From an uncultured SAR116 cluster alpha proteobacterium (GTDB lineage: Bacteria > Pseudomonadota > Alphaproteobacteria > Puniceispirillales > Puniceispirillaceae): a DNA stretch of 42,646 nt. The translations under genes were made by a program, and so were the position numbers. A model generated the notes under the pieces. The model had not been told where the DNA came from. It did not search any database and saw only the letters and a program-made list of their open reading frames with translations. This document shows positions 27,098 through 34,802 of this stretch, in pieces (position 1 is the first letter of the stretch; each line of letters opens with the position of its first letter). Where the stretch lies: the NCBI GenBank assembly GCA_902623185.1, contig CACNSW010000014.1:1-42646 (forward strand). The letters are read 5' to 3'.

Positions 27098-27166
27098 CAT
27101 GTTTTCACACCCATGGCAGTTACGTAACTAGCGATTTTTGTCGGTTACCGTAGTTGACAAAAGCGC

Positions 27167-27475
27167 TTATTGTATGCGGTGGTAGAACATAAAAAATACT
27201 CTAAAACGATGTCCCCATCCACCCAGTCCTCCTCCACACGCCGTACCTTCATACCTCAGTTCAGTAACAACCTCATTGTCCATAATCGCTGTGGTTTTAC
27301 ACCAAAATCCATTGATACTACTTTTCCCAACGAGTTTTCTGGTTCCGTCAAACACTTGAACAAGTCTAGGTTGCCCAAAAGAATCAGCAATCTTTTGCTC
27401 ACCTGCTAATATCCAGTCACTCGAGGATTGTTGAGAGTAATGGCAGGCAGAACGCAGGATGACGGCTACTAGCAT
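27167..27475 (-). CDS. Small probably exported protein (102 residues), function unknown
   Basis: The product starts MLVAVILRSACHYSQQSSSD, a short hydrophobic lead to a Cys that could be a non-standard lipobox (LRSAC has Arg at -3, so doubtful). It continues WILAGEQKIADSFGQPRLVQ, then a region with two Cys (GFWCKTT and GTACGGG). The pattern of a Trp-containing start, a helix, GxP and a later Cys recalls small proteobacterial lipoproteins. No clear ribosome site. Divergent from the next gene by 45 bases. Confidence 0.45.
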   Translation of the reverse strand: MLVAVILRSACHYSQQSSSDWILAGEQKIADSFGQPRLVQVFDGTRKLVGKSSINGFWCKTTAIMDNEVVTELRYEGTACGGGLGGWGHRFRVFFMFYHRIQ

Positions 27476-27520
27476 TAAGTTGAAATGCGTTTATTATCCT
27501 AAAGATTTATTTGGATTAGA

Positions 27521-27811
27521 TTGAAGAAGATTTGTACTTCAACTAAGCACCCCTGGAAGAATTCCAATGAAAAACTGCGTTCGAGGGTTCTTGCATTGTA
27601 TGTCGCCAAACCAAAACCTAATGAAATTGTAGAGGTTTTGGACGGGCTATGCGGATTAAAACGAGGAGCGGTTAGAAAGCTTACTCAGAACTTCGATCGA
27701 AATAGTTCGTGTGCCAAGACATTTCAACACTTAATTGAACACTACCAGCGACTGGCAAAAGAAGACCCATTGAACTTTTTAGAATATTTTGACAATCCGT
27801 TACGGTTTTAA
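27521..27811 (+). CDS. Hypothetical protein (96 residues)
   Basis: TTG 27521 begins a basic, helical protein: KNSNEKLRSRVLALYVAKPK, VEVLDGLCGLKRGAVRKLTQ, and a C-terminal LIEHYQRLAKEDPLNFLEYF. The helix-turn-helix-like spacing and many Lys/Arg would suit nucleic-acid binding, but no family is recognised. The start is uncertain (only GGA upstream). Confidence 0.45.
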   Translation: MKKICTSTKHPWKNSNEKLRSRVLALYVAKPKPNEIVEVLDGLCGLKRGAVRKLTQNFDRNSSCAKTFQHLIEHYQRLAKEDPLNFLEYFDNPLRF

Positions 27812-28214
27812 CCTTTGTGGTTAAGGTACGCCGTTATGCCAGGGTTCCATGCCTATAGATTTTTCTTCGAAGAAATAGACAACTCTATATTCTCCAACAA
27901 GAATACTGCTTAATTCGACCCATCGTGTTTTGAGATACTCTTCTCTAGTGCCGGGTAGATACCAACAAGAACGTGCACTAGTCGTATAGCTACATGGTTG
28001 ACCTCAGCGCCTACATTTGAGCATTCATAAAATCCCATTTTGTTAAAGACAATGGTATGACGGACGATGAGACAAAAGAACATCTCACCCTTGCCTCTCT
28101 GCGCAAATATTTACATGCACTCACGTTATGAAATCAAAATCGGTAGGTAATGATTTAGGTATAGTACAGCTTTACTTGCTTTTATATTTGCAGTCTGGGG
28201 CCTGAACAGCGGGT
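27812..28214 (-). other. Intergenic stretch with a coding-like remnant
   Basis: A minus-strand open stretch of 60 codons (27821-28003) without a start codon reads SCWYLPGTREEYLKTRWVEL then VGEYRVVYFFEEKSIGMEPW, composition typical of a real protein. It starts just after a stop and probably is the C-terminal end of a decayed gene. On the plus strand a short frame (about 28060-28131) reads MTDDETKEHLTLASLRKYLH. Nothing complete. Confidence 0.4.
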
Positions 28215-28886
28215 TCAAATCAATTCATCTTGGCGATCATCAGTTTCGCCAAAGCGTTTCAAAACAGCTGGTTTAGTGCCGTTGTAGGCAGCCTCAATAT
28301 TAGCCGCTATTTTGGCATTCTCCCGCTCAAACAGGCTGTTGCCATGACGGTCACTCTCAACAATGAAAGGGCCAAAATTCTTCACCTCAATCACCCACAT
28401 AGCCTGGGCAAGGCCAAGCTCCCTACGCCAATGCAACTCACACACCGCCTTAACACCGCGCCCCAACAGTGCACCAGTGCCATACCCGACGGTAGTTAGA
28501 TAGATTGCACCATGTGGGACAAAATGATCGCGGTAATCCTCCGGGTTCATTCCACCTTTACCGATGATCAGTTTGGCACCCGACGCGGCCAACCAAGCAC
28601 CAATCCATTTGGAAAAGCGAAATGATGCTGTCGCTGTCACGGCACCAAGAATGAAAGAGCCATCATCATGTTGCGTTGCCGCTGGTGAGCAATGGAAATT
28701 AGCAGCGGACGCCATCGGCAGATCGAGCGGCAAATCTACCCCATCCTCGATAACCCGCTTATACACGCCCTCACGTGCGGTGTAGACGACGCCATCCAAG
28801 TAAACGATGTCACCAATCTGCAATGCCGCCAGCGCTTCATCAGTTGGGCTAGTACTGAGCCGGATTTTTTTCAACTCTGTGGCCAT
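28215..28886 (-). CDS. Class I fumarase/L(+)-tartrate dehydratase family, beta subunit
   Basis: 223 residues matching the C-terminal (beta) domain of two-subunit iron-sulfur hydro-lyases: ALQIGDIVYLDGVVYTAREG near 22-41, a TATASFRFSKWI segment, and IIGKGGMNPED, the conserved glycine-rich loop. The swivelling beta domain completes the active site over the 4Fe-4S cluster held by the alpha subunit. Its start lies inside the alpha gene (16-base overlap), so the two are translationally coupled. The reaction could be fumarate/malate, tartrate/oxaloacetate or mesaconate/citramalate hydration; the sequence alone does not tell which. Confidence 0.85.
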   Translation of the reverse strand: MATELKKIRLSTSPTDEALAALQIGDIVYLDGVVYTAREGVYKRVIEDGVDLPLDLPMASAANFHCSPAATQHDDGSFILGAVTATASFRFSKWIGAWLAASGAKLIIGKGGMNPEDYRDHFVPHGAIYLTTVGYGTGALLGRGVKAVCELHWRRELGLAQAMWVIEVKNFGPFIVESDRHGNSLFERENAKIAANIEAAYNGTKPAVLKRFGETDDRQDELI

Positions 28887-29812
28887 TCAACAGTCTCCCG
28901 CCTTTGATAATCGGTGAACCATTCTGGATTAGTACGATATTCAACGCGGCCATCACCATAGATCCGGGCCACAGCCCGGCGCGAGGACAGACAAAATGCA
29001 TGAACACTCATCTGCATCCCGCCCGTATGACAAAAGCCAATTTCAATGTTGCAGTCAATTACCATCGATTTGCCCACAAACCCCATGGCACCCATACCAA
29101 TGCTGTTACCAAGCACCTTCATTTCATCCTCGAGCTCGGCTATTTTTGGATCTGGGTTACGATCACCAACAACCCGCAGACAGGCTGCACGTTTGCCAAG
29201 CACCATACAGGCATCCTTTGAGCCACCAAGGCCAATACCAATAATTGCTGGCTGGCAAGCAAGGCCGCGTTTGCCAAAAGCCACAAGTGAGTCAAGAAAG
29301 AAACGTTTGATCCCCTGAATACCATCACTTGGAAACAGCATCCTGTAATCAGTGCCAAACAACCCACCCTTGTGAACTGTTGTCAGGTCAATCCAATCAC
29401 CTCCCGGCTCAAACCCATATTCGATTTCCGGTGCACCAATACCGACATTGTTGTCATAGTCGGTTCGCCATAGCGGATGCACACGGTTTGGGCGAAGTGG
29501 CACCGTTGATGTGGCTTTTGCCGTGGCCCGCCGCAATGCCGCCTCCAATGCAACGGGGCCACCGTCAACCCGCGCCTCATTGCCCATTTTGACATACCAT
29601 CGTGGACACCCAGTATCGCCGCACATGGCCCGGCCATCCTCTTTGGCGGCATCGTAATTTTCTAGCATGGCCTCAAGCACAAAACTGGACAAGTCACTAT
29701 CCTCAGCTGCCGCAGCAGTTTTTAGTCCGGTCAGATAATCTTCCGGAATTTCAATGGCTGCGCGTCTCATGAGCTCTTCTGCAGTCGCCTGTAAGCGTTC
29801 GATGGTGATCAT
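28871..29812 (-). CDS. Class I fumarase/L(+)-tartrate dehydratase family, alpha subunit
   Basis: 313 residues. Cysteines sit where the 4Fe-4S cluster ligands of class I hydro-lyases are expected: Cys64 in MCGDTGC, Cys186 in ACQPAIIGIGLGG and Cys274 in HAFCLSSRRA. The cluster activates water for reversible hydration of a dicarboxylate. The length fits the split two-subunit form rather than the fused FumA. ATG overlaps the stop of the flavoprotein gene by four bases (ATGA), showing tight coupling. Position directly after a fumarate-producing enzyme supports fumarate or a substituted fumarate as substrate. Confidence 0.88.
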   Translation of the reverse strand: MITIERLQATAEELMRRAAIEIPEDYLTGLKTAAAAEDSDLSSFVLEAMLENYDAAKEDGRAMCGDTGCPRWYVKMGNEARVDGGPVALEAALRRATAKATSTVPLRPNRVHPLWRTDYDNNVGIGAPEIEYGFEPGGDWIDLTTVHKGGLFGTDYRMLFPSDGIQGIKRFFLDSLVAFGKRGLACQPAIIGIGLGGSKDACMVLGKRAACLRVVGDRNPDPKIAELEDEMKVLGNSIGMGAMGFVGKSMVIDCNIEIGFCHTGGMQMSVHAFCLSSRRAVARIYGDGRVEYRTNPEWFTDYQRRETVEWPQS

Positions 29813-31566
29813 CGTACAACCGCTTCCAGCGTTTCAGCTTCATCCACACCAAGTAGAGTATCGCCTGGCTTTACTATAGTAAACTGGACCGGTGCCCGTG
29901 TTACCGATAGGGTCTGTTCAGAGGCTTTCGCCACTGTAAAATAGGAGTCTTCCATAGCACCCGTTTCCTGAAAATCCTCACGGAAATGAGCGCCACGTGA
30001 ATTTTCACGCGATAGTGCAGCGCTTGCAATCACCCTCGACATACAAATCAGATTGCGCAAATTCAGCCAGTCATGCCAAGATAAATTAAAAGCCAAATTA
30101 TCGGGCGCAACACCTGTTACAGCCAACTCAACATCAATCTCATCAATGCGAAGCAAGCCACGCTGCAGGCCATCTGCATCACGCATAACTCCGACATCGT
30201 TCCACATCACATCCAACAATTGGTTGCGCAGCGATGTCAAATTACCAGGTGGCCTGCCCAATGGCGCAGTAGCCAGGGCTATTTCCGCATCAAGGACATC
30301 GCGGTCAACGACGTGCAGGCATGCACCGCACTGAATATCACCCCCCATTACATCACCGGCAATACCGCCATAAACGGTTGAATTGGCGACACCGTTGCCG
30401 CCAAGCCGGTTTGAACCATGCGCTCCACCCGCATCCTCCCCAGCGACATACAGACCAGGAAGGCTGGTACGAGTATCGGTGTCAACCACGATACCACCCA
30501 TCAGATAATGCGCTGTTGGCACCACCTCGACTAAACCCCCGGCTAGGTCGAAACCACTATCCGCGCATCGTTTAACCATGCCCTTGAATTTGTCAGCCAC
30601 AAGATCAGGGCCAAGGTGGGCCATCGAGATATAGACACCACCATGCGGTGAGGTACGCTGCTGCCTCATTTCCTCGTAGATGGCGCGGCTGACAATATCA
30701 CGTGTCGCACGCTCTCCGTCGGCATCGTAGTCGAACATGAAACGGCGTCTTTCGCCGTTTATCAAGTAACCACCAGCCCCACGTAGGCCTTCCTCAAGAA
30801 CAGTTCCAGTCATTTTTGTTCCAGCCCCGGCCAGCAGGCCGGTTGGATGAAATTGGACCATTTCCATGTCACGTAACGCCAGACCGCGACGCATAGCCAT
30901 CGCCAGTCCATCCATGCTCTTGTCGCCAGAGGGGGTGTGATATCGATACATGGTAGGACCTCCACCTGTCGCCATCAACACGGCTTTTGCGCGAACCAGC
31001 CTAAACTTGCCCGTGCGCATGTCGATAAACAGCACCCCTGCCAGCGCCGATCCATCTCGAGAGGGGATCAACCCAATGGCTCGATGTTCCTGTAGTCTCT
31101 CGACGGGTAGTGCCAACACCTGCTCCATCAAGCGACTGATGATTTCAATTCCGGTCAAATCACCTTTATGCGCGGTGCGATCAAATGTCTGTCCAGCAAA
31201 AGCCTTTTGGTGCAGACTACCGTCGGGATTGCGGTCAAAAAAACAGCCAATTTCATTTTCCAGTTCATGAATTCTTTTGACGGCAGTACTGCACAATCGC
31301 CAGGCCATATCCTGATCCGGGAGCCATTTGCCGCCAATAATTGTATCCATGAAATGACGTTCCACCGAATCACCCGGTGCCAAAGCGACATTATAACCAC
31401 CCTGAACCATGCGCGTGCAGCCACATTTGCCAATCAAGCCCTTTACGGCGATCGTCACCTTGGCATCCGGTGCCGCCTTCTGGGCATGTAGCGCGGCAAA
31501 AAGTCCAGCACCTCCACCGCCCAGGATCAGAATATCGGTATCATGCTGCTCAATAGAAGAATGCAT
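29809..31566 (-). CDS. Succinate dehydrogenase/fumarate reductase-type flavoprotein subunit
   Basis: 585 residues. The FAD motif DILILGGGGAGLFAA opens the protein. The dicarboxylate-binding residues of SdhA are all present: His in MVQFHPTGL, Arg in ATRDIVSRAI, His in AHYLMGGIVVD and Arg in HGSNRLGGNGV, plus the C-terminal SRGAHFREDF. At the site of covalent FAD attachment (SHTxxxQGG in SdhA) the sequence is GCTRMVQGG, so Cys50 replaces His and FAD is probably held non-covalently or otherwise. It oxidises succinate or a relative, or reduces a fumarate. The start is ATG 31566, three bases after the anchor gene stop. Alternative: an L-aspartate oxidase relative, but the partner subunits argue against it. 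Confidence 0.88.
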   Translation of the reverse strand: MHSSIEQHDTDILILGGGGAGLFAALHAQKAAPDAKVTIAVKGLIGKCGCTRMVQGGYNVALAPGDSVERHFMDTIIGGKWLPDQDMAWRLCSTAVKRIHELENEIGCFFDRNPDGSLHQKAFAGQTFDRTAHKGDLTGIEIISRLMEQVLALPVERLQEHRAIGLIPSRDGSALAGVLFIDMRTGKFRLVRAKAVLMATGGGPTMYRYHTPSGDKSMDGLAMAMRRGLALRDMEMVQFHPTGLLAGAGTKMTGTVLEEGLRGAGGYLINGERRRFMFDYDADGERATRDIVSRAIYEEMRQQRTSPHGGVYISMAHLGPDLVADKFKGMVKRCADSGFDLAGGLVEVVPTAHYLMGGIVVDTDTRTSLPGLYVAGEDAGGAHGSNRLGGNGVANSTVYGGIAGDVMGGDIQCGACLHVVDRDVLDAEIALATAPLGRPPGNLTSLRNQLLDVMWNDVGVMRDADGLQRGLLRIDEIDVELAVTGVAPDNLAFNLSWHDWLNLRNLICMSRVIASAALSRENSRGAHFREDFQETGAMEDSYFTVAKASEQTLSVTRAPVQFTIVKPGDTLLGVDEAETLEAVVR

Positions 31567-31569
31567 TAT

Positions 31570-31911
31570 CTAGATCGCCTGTAGGAAAAAGCCTGTTGAC
31601 ACAAAAAACGCCAGTGCTACTACCATCGCCGCATAGGTTTTCTGGCGAGGACTCCACGGCAGAAATTCCAAAGCCATCAGCCGCATCCCACCGAACATGT
31701 GAACAGCCAGTAAAAACACTAAGCCAAATTCAGCCCATTTGACGAGCAGTAGATCGGTAAAAGCCAGAAAGCCATCAAGCTGGCCAGGATCGGTTAGTGC
31801 TAGCGAGAGCATATAAAAATGGACCGGAAGGAACAGTGCTAGCCCAATTCCGGAAAGACGATGTAAAATGAAGGCGAACCATAACGAATGGCCACGATGC
31901 GATTCAATCAC
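31570..31911 (-). CDS. Succinate dehydrogenase-type membrane anchor (SdhC-like)
   Basis: 113 residues with three hydrophobic helices. AFILHRLSGIGLALFLPVHF matches the SdhC quinone-site pattern (HRLSG), and LAVHMFGGMRLMALEF matches the HxxxGxR haem-region pattern. An open frame reaches back to 32025, but GGAGG before GTG 31911 and the normal length make the GTG the likely start; it overlaps the stop of the previous anchor gene (GTGA). With the second anchor it would hold the enzyme on the membrane and pass electrons to quinone. Confidence 0.8.
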   Translation of the reverse strand: MIESHRGHSLWFAFILHRLSGIGLALFLPVHFYMLSLALTDPGQLDGFLAFTDLLLVKWAEFGLVFLLAVHMFGGMRLMALEFLPWSPRQKTYAAMVVALAFFVSTGFFLQAI

Positions 31912-32252
31912 TGTAAACCTCCAGCTAAAGTAACCATCCAAACAGCCCGTCCACCAAGAAAAAGCAGTAGTACAAGAACGGCCCAACTGAAAAACGAAAG
32001 CATGACACCCCTGACGCCCAACCATTCAGATATTATAACGCGCAATCCGATCGCCGCATGCACCGCAACGGCCAGAACAAAACTGCCATAGAACAGAAAC
32101 CAGGTGACAGAGCCCCGTGTCCGCGCCAAGATTTCAGCCACGCTCAGGCCGTCCTGGACCGCATAAATCATCACCACAAGATGCCCAAGAGTGAGTGGCG
32201 CCATTATTATAGCAGTCAGACGCTGTGCAAAATAGAGACGCAGAGTCAACAT
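31908..32252 (-). CDS. Second succinate dehydrogenase-type membrane anchor
   Basis: 114 residues with three helices. It opens MLTLRLYFAQRLTAIIMAPL, has a central AVAVHAAIGLRVIISEWLG and ends SFFSWAVLVLLLFLGGRAVW. The HxxxGLRxIIxEW motif resembles the haem-ligand region of SdhC/SdhD anchors. Both anchors in this operon carry an HxxxGxR motif, so two haem-ligand positions are available. ATG 32252 follows the iron-sulfur gene stop with no gap. Confidence 0.75.
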   Translation of the reverse strand: MLTLRLYFAQRLTAIIMAPLTLGHLVVMIYAVQDGLSVAEILARTRGSVTWFLFYGSFVLAVAVHAAIGLRVIISEWLGVRGVMLSFFSWAVLVLLLFLGGRAVWMVTLAGGLQ

Positions 32253-32981
32253 TTACCGGTCCCACCGCAAGAGTGATTTCAACGTCGCGCGCTTCAGGCC
32301 GGAGATTGACAAAGTCGGGTTAAGTTCGTTTGGACAAAATTTTGCGCAGCTCTGCTGGGAATGGCAATTGTGGCAACCTCCACCAGCGGAAACCGCATGC
32401 AACCGTTGGGCCTGTCCAGCATCACGGCTGTCATTGACCAGGCTCCATGATCTGTTAAGCGCCGCCGGACCAAGGTATTCCGGATTAGCGGCAACCACAT
32501 CACAAGCTGCATAGCATACCGCACAATTGATGCATTCAATAGCACCATCAGCGACAATCCGCATTGGATCATCAGGCGTGATAGGTGCCATAGGATCATC
32601 ACGGGTCCGGCTTGGCTCAAAAACCGCATTAGCAGCTACCCATTTATCAAAAAACGGATCCATGTCGACCACCAGATCCTTGATTACGGGCAGATTACGA
32701 AGCGGCGCTATTTCCAGACAGTCTTCAACAACCACCTTCTTAACATGTGTACGGCAGGTCCAGCGCGGCTCCCCATTGACCATCATTGCACAAGAACCAC
32801 ACATGCCGACACGACAAGCAAAACGATATGATAGCGTCGGGTCAATATGCTGCTGTACCCATGACACCACGTCAAGAATGGTCTGGTTGGCAAGCCGCGG
32901 CACCTGATAGGTCTCAAAATGGCCATCGCCACCCTGATCACGCCAAATTGACACATCGAGAAATGTCTCAGTATCAACCAA
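32253..32981 (-). CDS. Succinate dehydrogenase/fumarate reductase-type iron-sulfur subunit
   Basis: 242 residues with all three cluster sites of SdhB/FrdB: 2Fe-2S ligands Cys56, Cys61, Cys64 and Cys76 (FACRVGMCGSC); CINCAVCYAAC at 150-160; and CHNCHSQQSCAKFC at 203-216. It carries electrons from the flavoprotein to the membrane quinone. The gene opens the operon. TTG 32981 is the likely start, with GGAG seven bases upstream. It lies about 125 bases from the divergent LysR gene, whose product probably controls it. Confidence 0.9.
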   Translation of the reverse strand: MVDTETFLDVSIWRDQGGDGHFETYQVPRLANQTILDVVSWVQQHIDPTLSYRFACRVGMCGSCAMMVNGEPRWTCRTHVKKVVVEDCLEIAPLRNLPVIKDLVVDMDPFFDKWVAANAVFEPSRTRDDPMAPITPDDPMRIVADGAIECINCAVCYAACDVVAANPEYLGPAALNRSWSLVNDSRDAGQAQRLHAVSAGGGCHNCHSQQSCAKFCPNELNPTLSISGLKRATLKSLLRWDR

Positions 32982-33048
32982 AATTTTACTCCATTAATTA
33001 TCATATTCTAGTATAAATCAAAATTTTCTAACAAAAAGAAAATATTAT

Positions 33049-33076
33049 TTACTTTTTATGTAAGTTTTATTTACAT
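33049..33076. promoter_or_regulatory. Candidate LysR-type operator (three half-sites)
   Basis: Between the divergent iron-sulfur and LysR genes, ATGTAA (33058-33063) and TTACAT (33071-33076) form an inverted repeat with a 7-base spacer. A further TTAC at 33049-33052 pairs with GTAA at 33060-33063, again with seven bases between. The result is three 4-base half-sites at 11-base steps. LysR regulators commonly bind T-N11-A inverted repeats in such a divergent region. Binding is inferred. Confidence 0.5.
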
Positions 33077-33107
33077 ATTATTCGAGTATTTTTTGGTAAG
33101 TGAAAAA

Positions 33108-34001
33108 ATGTCTATCCGTCATTTCCGTACCCTGCTGGCGATCCGTGACCACGGTTCGTTCGGCGCCGCCGCCGAAGCGGTCCTGATCACCCATGCCGCG
33201 GTGAGTCAGCAGATCAAGGCGCTCGAGTCACACTGGAATGTAGTGCTTTTTGACCGTGGAACGCGAAGCCCACAGCTTACACCTCTAGGCCATGCCTTTG
33301 CAGAAAGGGCTGAGGGCGTTGTCCAGGCCTATGACAATATGCTTGTCGAGATTTCGGATGAGGCTGGATTTGCGGGTGAAATTGGACTTGGTGCGGTACC
33401 GACAACTCTGACAGGTCTGGTGCCATTGGCCGTATCACATCTAAAACGCAAGCATGAGAAATTGCATGTGGTGATCCAACCCGGGCTATCGACCGCTCTC
33501 CTGTTGCAAGTTGAAAGGCGCCAAATTGACGCCGCGCTCATCACCCGCCCTGCCGGTCTGCCACGCAACTGTAACTTTTATGAAATTGCAACTGAGCCAC
33601 TTGAGTTGCTGGCACCACCACAAACCAAAACTGACGATCCGATATTTTTGCTGCGCCAATTTCCATTTATCCGGTTTGATCGCAACGCGATTGTTGGACA
33701 GATGGTTGAGGCTTGGCTGCAGGAGCAGGATATTAGAGTTCAGGAGAGTATGGAACTGGAGGATCTGGAGGCGATCTCAAGCATGGTGATGGCCAATCTT
33801 GGAGTATCGATCGTGCCGCAGCGCTGTGTTCGAAATATGAACCCATTGCCAGTCAAACATATCACGCTTGGCGCCAACGCCCCCTCGCGCCAACTGGGTT
33901 TGACCTGTCGGCGTGATAGTGGCAAATCAAAGATAATCGAGGAAGTCCATAAAACGCTATGCAGTGCTGTGGCCGATGGCCGGTTCAATGTAGGCGTCTG
34001 A
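33108..34001 (+). CDS. LysR-family transcriptional regulator
   Basis: About 297 residues. The N-terminal winged helix-turn-helix reads MSIRHFRTLLAIRDHGSFGA then THAAVSQQIKALESHWNVVL with FDRGTRSPQLTPLG, the standard LysR pattern. A type 2 periplasmic-binding-like effector domain follows from about residue 90. ATG 33108 is preferred over TTG 33093 because it gives the normal N-terminus. Divergent from the sdh-type operon, so it most likely controls that operon in response to its substrate or a dicarboxylate. Its GC content is high, like that operon. Confidence 0.92.
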   Translation: MSIRHFRTLLAIRDHGSFGAAAEAVLITHAAVSQQIKALESHWNVVLFDRGTRSPQLTPLGHAFAERAEGVVQAYDNMLVEISDEAGFAGEIGLGAVPTTLTGLVPLAVSHLKRKHEKLHVVIQPGLSTALLLQVERRQIDAALITRPAGLPRNCNFYEIATEPLELLAPPQTKTDDPIFLLRQFPFIRFDRNAIVGQMVEAWLQEQDIRVQESMELEDLEAISSMVMANLGVSIVPQRCVRNMNPLPVKHITLGANAPSRQLGLTCRRDSGKSKIIEEVHKTLCSAVADGRFNVGV

Positions 34002-34216
34002 GTAGAAATGTAAAACGGGTAAGAAAAAACTGCAAAAATTTACTAAATCAACATATCCTGTAAGCCTAAGACATGTGTACTTATCTCAGTGGGATATACT
34101 TCAATATCTGCACGCTTCATAAAATTTAGAGAAATAATGTAGTAAAACTTAGTAGTGAAAAACTTATGGTGGTTGGCAGTTTTACATTATTTAAAACTTC
34201 GAAAGGAAACGATCCA

Positions 34217-34522
34217 ATGGTAATCGTCAAGGTGACGTTTAAAATCCCAAACAACCAAGACTTGGACTCACTAAAAAAAAAATTTATGGAGAATGCAGAA
34301 ATGTATAGATCAACAGAAGGTTTAGTAAGAAAGAATTACATTTGTGATATTGAAAACAGTCTTGCAGGAGGTATTTACTGCTTTGACACCCGAGTTTCAG
34401 CTGAAAAATGGTTTAATAATGAGCGAATTCAATGGCTTGAGGAGCGCTACTCCGAGCCGGAAATCCAGTATTTTGAAAACCCTATAATTGTAGATAACAA
34501 AAACGGCGAGATCATTCATTGA
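34217..34522 (+). CDS. YdhR-like small monooxygenase-fold protein
   Basis: About 101 residues starting MVIVKVTFKIPNNQDLDSLK, then FMENAEMYRSTEGLVRKNYI, a GGIYCFDTRVSAEKWFN segment and PEIQYFENPIIVDN. The order (strand, helix, GLVRKxY, GGxYxWxxxxxAExW, EYFxxPxxVDN) matches the YdhR/dimeric alpha-beta barrel group, which act as homodimers and may bind or oxidise small organic molecules. The frame is open back to 34166, but AAGGAAAC precedes ATG 34217 and gives the family N-terminus. Function in the cell unknown. Confidence 0.7.
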   Translation: MVIVKVTFKIPNNQDLDSLKKKFMENAEMYRSTEGLVRKNYICDIENSLAGGIYCFDTRVSAEKWFNNERIQWLEERYSEPEIQYFENPIIVDNKNGEIIH

Positions 34523-34609
34523 TCGGTGATGATCCAATAATTTATCGCCTATTAATATACTTAAGATTATGTAACTTTTCTGTCAGCACCAAATAAAAAA
34601 GGGGGTAAT

Positions 34610-34627
34610 GGACTTTTCCAAAAGTCC
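34610..34627. repeat. Perfect palindrome GGACTTTT-CC-AAAAGTCC
   Basis: 18 bases that pair perfectly (8-bp arms, 2 bases between) in the intergenic region between the YdhR-like and TauE-type genes. It could be a hairpin at the 3' end of the YdhR-like transcript or a regulator site for the carrier gene. No T-run follows. Confidence 0.4.
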
Positions 34628-34802
34628 CAAGAGTGGAAAATCCAGATTTAAGTGACTTTTTGTGAACAAAAACCCAACCAAAATATTAGCTTTAATCCGT
34701 TTTGTTTTTCTTGCTGATGGGTTTAAATAGTTGCCAAACATCGTGCACATGGTAGCTGTTTATCTTTAAGCGAGCCGCCTCATTGGATGGGACGCGTATT
34801 AT

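Noticed and set aside
28207-28222. GGTTCAAATC resembling a tRNA T-loop
   Set aside because: No matching stem on either side and no acceptor or anticodon arm; it overlaps the 3' end of the hydratase beta gene.
29809-31566. Flavoprotein as L-aspartate oxidase (NadB)
   Set aside because: The missing FAD-linking His fits NadB, but the linked iron-sulfur and membrane-anchor genes and the absence of nadA/nadC nearby fit a complex II-type enzyme better.
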